Assembly (NCBI RefSeq): GCF_032854445.1
Contig: NC_088299.1
Span: forward strand, 11,527,608-11,591,607
DNA from: Liolophura sinensis
Lineage: Eukaryota; Mollusca; Polyplacophora; Chitonida; Chitonidae
Reading direction: 5' to 3'
Length of the DNA stretch: 64,000 nt
The notes under the pieces were generated by a model. It searched no databases. It was not told the DNA's origin and saw only the letters and a list, made by a program, of their open reading frames with translations. The translations under genes and the position numbers were made by a program. Of the stretch, positions 33,101 to 44,600 are shown in pieces; position 1 is the first letter of the stretch; each line of letters starts with the position of its first letter.

Positions 33101-33812
33101 CGCTTCTGCTGAGCGCGTTTCTGAGGCGCCCCCACATCATCGGTGCTTACGTACCCAGATTCCTTTGAGTCTTGATTCCTATGGTGAGGTGTCATTTGCT
33201 CTTCTGCCATAGAGTTACTCTTCTCAAACCGATTCCTTCGTTGATTGATCAAACTTTGATCATCTAACAGAGAAATTATGCAAATAAGCAAGTTGAAAGA
33301 ACACCTACTGATGGAAAACAATAAAGCCAATTACTCCAACAAATTCATGCTAGATCTTTGTTCATGTCTTGGTTTCTCCACACTGGGGACAATGGCTATT
33401 CAAAACTCACAAGCACATTCCATGCAGGCATTTAGAACAAATTTTAAAGTAAACTGCATTTAGTTTGACGTGTATCTTTTAATGATACAGATGTAAATTT
33501 CCAGCCAGAAAAAAAAAACAGATGTCCAATTTATTTATTTATAAAAATTATAAAACTATAAAGCACATCAATTATTTCAAACAGAAAAAGCTTTTGTTAA
33601 TCAAATTGATGATATATCAGGAATGACAAAAAAACTCATTATCATACACATTTTTCATACCTTTGTGTCCTACAAATTTTACAATTTTACTTGTATTCAT
33701 TGTCAAATTGTCAATTACTGATCAAACCATCTACATGTCCGAAATATACCTCCTCTCTATCCCACTACTGTACCCCCACCCCTGAGCTCTCATCTTTAAA
33801 TACATTATTAAG

Positions 33813-33863
<51 letters not shown>

Positions 33864-36800
33864 CGGAATATATGTGCATGAATGTTAGACAGAATATGCA
33901 ATGGATAGAGAAAAACAGGTCCTGTAACACATTAAGCTTTAGGACATGCAGTTAGTATGGCATATGCTGGATGGCAACTGCTGGGGTTACAAACTCATAA
34001 GATTCTTGTTTATTCTCTGTGAATACTGAAGCAAGAAATGTTAAAAAGCTCATAGATGGATTGCGTGAATTTAAAACTGCTCATCTGCCTGGTCTCTTCT
34101 CCATTCTTGACTTCTGGCCATACAAAATTCTTTCCGCGCAATCCTCGGCAGATGTGATTTTTTTACTACGTGAAGCTTAAGACTTGCGCTTAGTGTAAAT
34201 CTGTTCTACACCAAATTCAATCTAAGACTTCAATACATTACATGGGTTATTTTCCTAATACTCATGTTTCAAATGTGTAAAAGCAGTGTGTTTGTAGTGT
34301 GTTTTATGTTTGAAGTTTATGATTCAAATGTACATGTATAAGTGGAAAGTGTTTTCCTGGTTCCAATGAAGAAGAAGAGTGTGTTTTCCTGGTTCCAATG
34401 AAGAAGAGGAGTGTTCTTTCCTGGTTCCAATGAAGAGGAGGAGTGTGCTTTTATGTTTCAATAGGAAGTGGAGTGTGCCTTTATGTTTCAATGAAGAGGA
34501 GCATGCTTTTATGTTTCAATGAACAAGCTTAGCATCCATTTATGACTCAGATGAAGAAATGAAGTGTGCAATTATGTTTCAGACAAAGAAATGTAGAGTG
34601 CATTTATCTATCAGATGAAATGGTGCATGGATTTTTGTTTCAAATGAAGAAGTGAAGTGTGCATTTATAATTCAGATGAAGAATTGGAGTGTGCATTTAT
34701 GAATCAGATGAAGAAATGGAGTGTGCATTTATGAATCAGATGAAGAAATGGAGTGTGAATTTATGATTTAGATGAAGAAATGGTAAGTGCTCTTATGATT
34801 TAGATGAAGAAATGGAAAGAGCTTTTATGTTTCAAAGGAAGAAGTGAACTGTGGCATTTATGTTTCAAATGAAAAAGTGAAAGCAATCTTATGTTTTAAG
34901 TACAATGGAAAAGTAGATAAACGCATAGCAGGAAAGTATGTGGCACTACCTAAGAGAGGTTACTTATAACTGAGTGGGCGTACAAGTGAGATTGGCTCCT
35001 ATGTTGTATGTGAAGCCACTGGTATTTACTTTGTCATTAAGTAGATGTATCAGGTGCAGAAAGTTTGGATCACCACATATCACCAAGAAAAAAAACTGGC
35101 ATTTATCGTGTAATAATGTTTTGTAGATCTATACCACAGTCTAACCTGATTTAGTTAACACCTACTTCCAGAAACACCTGAACTTTTTGTCCTAACAGGA
35201 GTAAAATCTTACCTAATGACTCCACATCACTCAGCGAACTGAACGAAGTTCGTTTGGAGATATCTTGTGGAGCCGACAAACTACTTAATGTACTGGATGT
35301 GCTGGCCATGGAGACAGTGTCAGGCTCTCTGGCAGGGACAGTTTGTAATCTACAATTCAACTCCTGAACGTCCACAGCCAGCTCCGGAGATTCACCTTCT
35401 AGGTTAATGAATGCAGGTCTAATAGCGTCTTTTTGTCGCACACGGAAATCTTGGGTTATTGCACTTTGGCCGTTACTGTGGCCGTTCATATTGTCATTAT
35501 TATTATCATAAGATCCGTGCGGCACATTCGGGTGATGAGACAAGTCGGAATGATAACCATTGTTTGTGTTAAACTGACCCCTGTTGTTGTTGTTTCTGCT
35601 AGTTTGCCGTGGGGATATTTCACCCTGCCCGTTCCCATTACACACGGGGCTAGCATGCGACTGTGATTCCCTCGTGGGAAACACGGGCTGTTCAGCAGCA
35701 CTTCGTCTGCGTCGATTTTTCCGCTCTTGCAAGTCTCTACGTAAATCCTCCAGGTTTTTCATCTTGGTACGAATCGATTGGTTGTGTTGATTCTGCCGGT
35801 TAAAGGTCTCCTGTCGCCTTTGTGTGATGCTGTAGGGAATAGTCTCTTCAACCAAATCACAGCTCTCTGAACTCCCGTTAAGCGGGGAACATTCTGAGCT
35901 TGTCTCTGGGGTTTCTACAGGTGTGTCAGAAGCATGAGGGACAGAAGAAGAGAGATTATTGGTGGAGGCAGCTATAAAATGGTCGCCATTGGCATCACCT
36001 TCGACCAATCCACTTTTGAGCTGGTGTCGTCTGTTTGTCTGCCACTCCTGTAGCTCCATGATCAGAGTTTTCTGACGGGTTTGACGGTCACGTCTGTTAC
36101 GAGGGGATACTGCAGGGGAATACACATGCAGAGCAAACAAAACAATATCAACATAAAACACAAAGCAAATCACATCAACAAATCAGAAGAAATCTAAGGA
36201 GAGCATTCCCACAACAAAAAAAAAAGAAAAGACAAACCCAAAAACTAAACTATAAATTTCTATCTGAACAAATTTTAAATCCTAAAATAAACTGTCTGTC
36301 CTCAATGTGTGGATATATCAGTGAAGAAGTTTGTTACTTCTGAAAGCATTTCTGAATGTATCAGTGAAGAAGTTTGTTATTTCTGAAAGCACTTTTGAAA
36401 GCATTTCTGAAAGCACTTCTGAAAGCATTTCTGGAAGCATTTCTGAAAGCACTTCTGAACGCATATCTGAAAGCACTTCAGAAAACACTTCTGAAAGCAT
36501 TTCTGGAAGCACTTCTGAAAGCATATGTGAAAGCACTTCTGAAGGCATTTCTGAAAGCATATGTGAAAGCATTTCTGAAAGCACTTCGGAAAGCACTTCT
36601 GAAAGCACTTCGGAAAGCACTTCTGAAGGCATTTCTGAAAGCACTTCTGAAAGCATTTCTAAACTGTTTTGTGGAAATGGAATTCTGGGAAGTGACTGTT
36701 GCATAGAGACTAGTTCTAGAGTCAGATATAAGGTTAGGCAGTAATAGAATGAATAACAAGTAAATAAGTGCAGGCTTCAACACTAACTTGACTACACTTC

Positions 36801-39800
36801 ACACAAGAAAACACAAACTATATGTGCATTAACAAATATCAAACTTTAGCAAATATTTATGAATTCCACAAATGAAAAATTAGCATGACAAGCGGCAAAT
36901 GTAACTAGCTCCATGTCATGAACCACACTAGAAAATTGAAGCAAATGTTAATTTCCCAGCAAAACAATAAATAGAATAAAAAAAACAATAGTTTAACCAA
37001 TCATCTGCAGGCTTCAGTACCTCCATATATAAAATATAATTTGTATGGTTTAAAAAAATATTTAATAGAAAAACTTAATTGAGTACTACATATAAATTAT
37101 GGCATTAAATCTCATGTTTAAGTATATCCAATAATTTGAAGAAATGAAATGACTTTCATATTACAGACGAGCATTTTACTCACGTTGATTAGCATTTGAT
37201 CTGGGGGATGTGTTTTGAGAAGAGGGTGGAGATTCATCCTGATGGGGACCGCCTCTCTGTTTTTGAGCACGTAACCTATCGCTTTCCACATTGTCTGGTG
37301 GTAGATGCATGCCTCTACAAGAATAAAAAACAAGTTAAATACACTAGATATTCTTCTTTTCCACACAACGTTTCAGAAACGATCCGAGCGATATGACAGA
37401 TGACTGACTGATGTTTACCACCTAACGTGAAAGATGTAAATCTTAAGAAAGAAAACACATTACAAGTTTAATACGCACAATTGGGAATTGGTTAAAAATG
37501 TGTTGTGGGACACGGGTGATAAAGGTATCATTCATTCAAACATGTAGTACTACACTCACTCTTTGGCCTTATTCCTCCTGTCCCTGTACTCGTCTTCTGG
37601 TTTTGTTTCATACTGTGTTGGCAAGGGACGACCTTGTTGCTGTTGTAACCTTTGCTGAGACGGCGGAGTACCTGAGGAGTATCGTCGACTTTTGCGGCCC
37701 ATTTCTTCTTCACTTCTTATCCTTGGCGTCTGCCTATAGTTCCACAAAACAGATCAGGACATAACAAGATTACAACAATAACAGCTTGAAGTTAGCTCAA
37801 ATGGACTTAATGTGTGTTGGAACTTCAGCATGGCTAAAGTGAGAAAGTTTCCAAAGTAAGCACAAGAACAACAATTCTAGTTTCTTCACTTTGCAACATC
37901 CTTCAAAGTTCACACTACATTCAGGAATGTTTCCCTTTATCACGGTGCCATGGTTTAATTGTCGGGGGAAACGGAGCACATCCCGCAGGAGAAATTTAGT
38001 GCCGGGCAACATGAAAAAAAGAAAATGTACAAAAACTCACCTTAGATTTTCTACTTGTTTCACATTATCTTGACCATCCTCATGTTTAAGGGAAGCCTGA
38101 AAAACAAAACAAAAATAGAGAACCTCCCTTAACAAAAAAAATTTTTGGCATAAATTTATTTATTTGATGTCCAATAAATATGTTGAGTATTTTGCACTTA
38201 CAAAATGGCTGTAAGGTATACCAGTGGAGGGTAAACCATAGAGCCCGGAGTATGGTCCCAGGAAAACCACTTATTATTAACTGTGAAAAGCCAGAGATGA
38301 ATTTAAGCAATTAACCTCATTTGTCCTCAGAATACTGGACAAAATGGATCGAGAACAATGAATGCTAACAATCCAGACCAAGGAAACCAAGGGAAAATAA
38401 GCTTTCCTTAATTTGAATCGGTCAGTGTTGTGTAAGGCAATATCATACAAATGGAAATTTTTCCAACCGTATAACAAAGGATTCAATAACTGACCTCATA
38501 AATCTGAAACTGTGTGACAAGGTCCAAGTCTGTTCCTTTCCTTCGTAAGTGTCTCTTGGTGACCTTTTCCATTCCCAGTTCTTCCAGAGCATCAGTCACA
38601 TCATAAAAGGCATCTTGGTCAGGGATAGCATTTAATACCTGTACATACAATCCAGAAGCAAATTGTTTTAAAAATTGCCACTAACCTTAATTCTTTTAAT
38701 TTTGGGGACAGATATTAGTAGCGCTGAAAGCAGAATATTGAGTTTCTTTCCCAACTCTTTTGAAAAGTAAAGATAAGAATATTTTGTCCAGAAAAAAAAA
38801 ACATTCCTGCTACCGCTACATGTACACTGGCTAAAAAGAGCAGACCAGGTGTCCCAAAATTTGGAAGAAACAGAGTAAACTCAATTTAATCAGACTGCAT
38901 TTTACATGTTTTGCTTCATGTTGAAGGTACAAAAAACAAATACTTTTACCTTGTATCTACCTAACCAAACAACACATTTTACTAAATATGTCAATTCACA
39001 AATTTAACTTGGCTTAACATAACAAATAAGGAAATTTTACCCTTTTAACATGGTAATTCTCATATTCTGTCTATCTTTCCATGCAGCATGATAAATTTAC
39101 AAAATCACAATATGCTTTGTCAAAATGAAAGAAGAAATAATGCCTGAAGCTGAGAGCCAAGAGATACTCCTACCTTGTTCACAGTGTCATGGTATAGGCC
39201 AAAAGCTGAGAGCCAAGAACTACCCCTACCTTGTTCACAAGTGTCATGGTATAGACCCGAAGCTGAGAGCCAAGAACTACCCCTACCTTGTTATCAAGTG
39301 TCATGGTATAGACCAAAAGCTGAGAGCCAAGAACTACCCCTACCTTGTTCACAAGTGTCATGGTATAGGCCAAAAGCTGAGAGCCAAGAACTACCCCTAC
39401 CTTGTTCACAAGTGTCATGGTATAGACCCGAAGCTGAGAGCCAAGAACTACCCCTACCTTGTTCACAAGTGTCATGGTATAGACCAAAAGCTGAGAGCCA
39501 AGAACTACCCCTACCTTGTTCACAAGTGTCATGGTATAGACCAAAAGCTGAGAGCCAAGTGTCATGGTATACACCAAAAGCTGAGAGCCAAGAACTACCC
39601 CTACCTTGTTCACAAGTGTCATGGTATAGACCCGAAGCTGAGAGCCAAGAACTACCCCTACCTTGTTCACAAGTGTCATGGTATAGACCAAAAGCTGAGA
39701 GCCAAGAACTACCCCTACCTTGTTCACAAGTGTCATGGTATAGACCAAAAGCTGAGAGCCAAGTGTCATGGTATACACCAAAAGCTGAGAGCCAAGAACT

Positions 39801-41574
39801 ACCCCTAACTTGTTCACAAGTGTCATGGTATAGACCCGAAGCTGAGAGCCAAGAGCTACCCCTACCTTGTTCACAAGTGTCATGGTATAGACCTGAAGCT
39901 GAGAGCCAAGTGTCATGGTATACACCAAAAGCTGAGAGCCAAGAACTACCCGTACCTTGTTCACAAGTGTCATGGTATAGACCTGAAGCTGAGAGCCAAG
40001 AACTACCCCTACCTTGTTCACAAGTGTCATGGTATAGACCCGAAGCTGAGAGCCAAGAACTACCCGTACCTTGTTCACAAGTGCCATGGTATAGACCTGA
40101 AGCTGAGAGCCAAGAACTACCCCTACCTTGTTCACAAGTGTCATGGTATACACCAAAAGCTGAGAGCCAAGAACTACCCCTACCTTGTTCACAAGTGTCA
40201 TGGTATAGACCAAAAGCTGAGAGCCAAGAACTACCCCTACCTTGTTCACAAGTGTCATGGTATAGACCAAAAGTTCAGAGTCTCCTCCGTCTTTCTCCTC
40301 CAGAATGTTCATGATATTGCTCCACGGTTTAGCACCTACAATAGACCATCATCAGTTCATATTTGTTCACAGCTTTCATGACATCAATGTTTCAGAATGG
40401 GGATGTAATATATACATGTATACAAAAGGCCAAAATATGGGATAATTTTTTTTTACATTTTTACTTTAAGATCATACTCTTTGTACTAACATGAATCCAT
40501 TTATTTATTACATTGTTATGTTTTTGGTGTCAAAAGTGTGATATTTGATAAATACACAGAAAGACAAAACAATGTTTTTATACCTTTCTGCTGAGATAAA
40601 CAACAATTGTTAATCCTGAATCCACCATGGTATTTACTTTTAACACAACGATACCTTTTTGGTGTAATATGGTGAATATTTCACAAATACCAACAGTCAA
40701 AATGCATCATTTAACTTGTTTGTTCTTCTTACCTCTCCTCGAGTCCACCACATTCACAGCATGCAGAAGAAGCTGAGTGTTAGATTCTGTGTATTCCACA
40801 AAGACCAGTAACAGTTTGAGGGCTGTCTTGATCACCAGCCGATACTGTAAACACAGAGTGGGTGGCTTATCACTGCAAAATGCTGTAGTTCTGGTCATAT
40901 GTGCCCAATACAGGCACACAAAGACCAATTTGTCAGTAAACAAATGCCTTTATAGTATTATCTTTTCTTTAGTTATCTGAGTACAATTTAGAAAGAAAGT
41001 ACTAGATCTTCTCTGTCATCTAAGTATTTTGCATTACAGTAATTCGTCAACATTTTCACATGTTTGCAGGGTGTTTATTTACCCATATTCTGAAGGCACT
41101 GTTCTGTGTTGGCCAATAAAATTCTATTTTTTCTAATGTAGTTTTATCTCCAAAATCAATGTAAAAGTATGCATAAGTTGCACTGAAAGTAGATCTTTCA
41201 TATGGGAAATGGTTGAGGAACTAGGGTACAAAGGTTACTATTTCATTCCATCCAAGACTTACTGGTTTAGATAGGCAACTTAGTACGGTAATAAACAGTT
41301 AAAACACAATCATCTCTGAAAGGGGTACAAATGAGGGCAGTGTTTTGCTGTTGATGTGTGACTTTATTTTCTGAAAGTGACAAATGATGAACATTTACTC
41401 TGTCATTTACAAAAACTAGAGGCCCTCTGATAGGGTGACAAAACAAACACAGCATTTACAAGTAAATACTAAAAGTAACCAGACAAATATTTTGCACATA
41501 TAACGTTACCAAAAGTAGCCATAGATTCATTAATTATGCTATACAAAGCAATACAATCAGCAAAAGACAAGATT

Positions 41575-41625
<51 letters not shown>

Positions 41626-44600
41626 CAAGATATTAACTTTGTATATATTGAAAATGGGTTTTTCAGCATTTACATTTTGTTTTTTAAGCATGGTCAAACG
41701 AAACTTTTTACAGAAGGCTTTTAGAGATCTTGATAATGAACATGACTAATTATGCACAAAACATCATACTGCTGATTATTGTTATTGTTGACTTCACTCT
41801 GACATGCACTTCTACATTACCATTTCTCCCTTGTGTTCTTAACTGGCACCTTCACTTGAAGACTGCTATACACTGGCTGATACAATAGTTGTAATACTGT
41901 CACAAGAGTTGCATCTAGCACAAACTCACCCTTGAAGAAAGCAGGGAGTACAGCCACTGTATTGTAGCATTGTGAGCAATCACGCCATTCATCCCATCCA
42001 CATAGAGCATAACCTGCCCCAAGGCTGAAACAAAAAGAAATCCACCCCTGGTCACAATATAAAGATGTATTCTACAGATATACCGTTAATACCTGCAGCT
42101 TATGTCCTCTGTGATTCAGTATACTGTCCTGCTTTATAGAAGAAAAGAAATTACAATCTGTATAGCTCCCAGGTCAGGACTTCGGGAGGTGGGGGGGGGG
42201 GGGGTGAAGGGTGGGTGAAGGTTGGCTTACGTTAATATTAATATCAACCCAAAGGTCTGTCAACCAAAGTCCTAATTATCTCCTTAAGTTGTAATGAAAA
42301 AAAAAGCACATTATGTAGGAATATTAATATTCTTCTCCCTGGCCAGTAAAAGTAATTAGAGCCTAGCTAAATTAAAAGGTGTTATAGGGCTAATGTCTTG
42401 ATGAATTCTGGAATTCAGCGGAAGCTGTGGAAATCATCCCCTTAGTAATGGCCCATTTAACACCAGGTCATAATCCACAATTAACATGTCCCTAGGGTCT
42501 TGTTTTCTGCCCTTTTTCCCTGACAGAAAATGTTACAAGTCCCTGGAGGCAAAAGTAAATGCCCTGGACATCAGTTTGAGCTACTCACAGTAAAATGCTA
42601 CATAGATATATATAAATTTTCTAATTAAAGAGGTAATCAAATGTCACACTCAGTGATTTAATCTGATGTAACTATAACCCACAACTGATTTATCATGATA
42701 CTTTGGCAGCGAACTATATAACATACTAGTCTCAAGGCAGTTTTTAGGACGAAGGGTAAAAAACATTCTTCACAGACATACTACGAGGCAGCTAGGATTT
42801 CTCTAGAGGCCATCTGCCACTAGTGGGGCCAAGATGAGCAATAGAAATGGTATTTAGTACTGTACTGGCTAGGCTATAGTTGGAATAAAACTACTATCTC
42901 ATCAGTAACCTGTACAGACCTAACTGCCTGCCGCCTGTGACAAGCCATTGATGAACGTTAGCCAATAATTTCAGGTGTTAAATCAGTCTCCATATTTATC
43001 ATACTCTCCAAGACTGGCTTAAAGAAGCTTCGATTGTATATCCCCCAAAAAAGTAGATTAATTTCACTGCATATCAAATGTTTCCATCTATATGGATGAA
43101 AACAGGGGGTTGAAAGCTCAGGTCAATGTGGACTCACCTCTAAGGATATAGTTCTGGTAATTCTGGTCGGCCTCTGCCCCCACCTTAATAAGGCAATCAA
43201 GCCCATCGTTGTTGACAAACTCGTGCACCAAGTCTTTGTCATCCTACAAGGGGGAACATCAACATAATTACTAACACAATCTCTAACAGCACATCCACAG
43301 TGCTGGTCCTGTTTTAGTGTGAGGCTTACTTAGTAGCCAATTCCATCAGGAGTTTTCACACAGACCAATACATAGAAAAGCAAATGCCTTGCATCTTCCT
43401 TTTCACGAGTCTTCCTCGCCAAGCAAGGACTCAGACTGTCTGCATGACGGTAGACAGCATCAGAGCAGGGCACATTAACATAAAATCACACAGCAAAGGT
43501 CTAATTGTTTGAGGCTATTTTTCCTTACTTCGTTAATTATGGGTTAAAACTAGGCCAGTTATGCTTGGACCCGCAGGGACTTAACATACACATGCCGACA
43601 GGATCACTGTCAACTTGAATTTGCTGTGTTTCTTACACAACAAGACTAAAATATTGCTTGATAATGTAAATTGTAGGTAACCTATGTGCAACAAATTTCA
43701 AATCAAATAACGGAGAAAAATATACATGTACCAGATTTAGTCATTGAAAGTTTGACCCAAGTCTAAGATTGCTTTCATGATCCCGGGCCCAGTTGCTGAT
43801 AATTTAAATAACGTTCTCTCGCTGCATACAGTTCAAATCTCACTAAAATCTGACTAAAAATTTACCAAAAATTTCACGACGGTCGCAGATAGGGGACATT
43901 CAACATTCTCAGGTGTCCCTCACTGAAGTCTGACGTTGTAGCCCCATTATGATTTATTGCTAACTGGAAATGAAGAAACATCTTTTCTAACCAGCCTACT
44001 GTTGTATTCTTGCATTCATGCTTATCGTATGTATTTTCAAAAGTGAAATATACAGGTAAGCAAGCTCTTTTATCTATTTATTTATTTATTTATTTATGGA
44101 TTTGTTTGTTTCTTTGTTCCACCTAGCAATGTGGAAGGATACCATACTCGGGGGGACCCATGACCAACCGCAGGCTGATGTAGGCTCTTTTAGTTATCCG
44201 CGCACTGAAATGACAATTCTGACTGGTGTTAAGGTCAACCTTCTCCATCCAATGAGAAATCACTGGACAAGCTGAGACAAAAATTTAGTCAGTATAGGAT
44301 GGAGCTACAAGATTTTATTCAGGGAGATTACCTCTATACTATAATGAAGATGATCATGAAATCTCACCAGAATATTCTACGGCAGAAATTCCTACGTGTA
44401 ATACAATCATGTAACTGTCTTATACCTGTAGTCTAAAGTGATAGGAACATTCACATTCATGCCTAGACCAGAATAGTTTCATTGCACGCGTTGCAATTAT
44501 CGCTCTGAGTATTAAATATACAGGCACTGTTCAAGGTTAAATACGTCTGTTTTTTGTTTAATTAACGAGACAACAATGTTTCTTTAATAGTGGTATGGGC

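Larger units (their letters stand above)
33264..35212 (-). other. FHOD intron (1.9 kb) before the FH1 exon
   Basis: Holds an (AT)n run at about 33815-33857 and a 32-bp minisatellite (34340-34880). No exon recognised. Confidence 0.75.
40845..41929 (-). other. FHOD intron (1.1 kb)
   Basis: Contains a MITE (41035-41229) and a (TA)n run (41578-41622). No extra exon recognised. Confidence 0.75.

Noticed and set aside
36331-36744. Ser-rich + strand ORF ([11 protein letters not shown]-like)
   Set aside because: Arises from the 12-bp tandem repeat in an FHOD intron; it is on the opposite strand to the gene and open in many frames.
39125-40314. Long + strand ORFs (227 and 379 codons) of [19 protein letters not shown]-like repeats
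   Set aside because: They are the complement of the FHOD splice-donor array. The unit length is a multiple of three with no stop, so several frames stay open. The conserved FH3 sequence is on the - strand.
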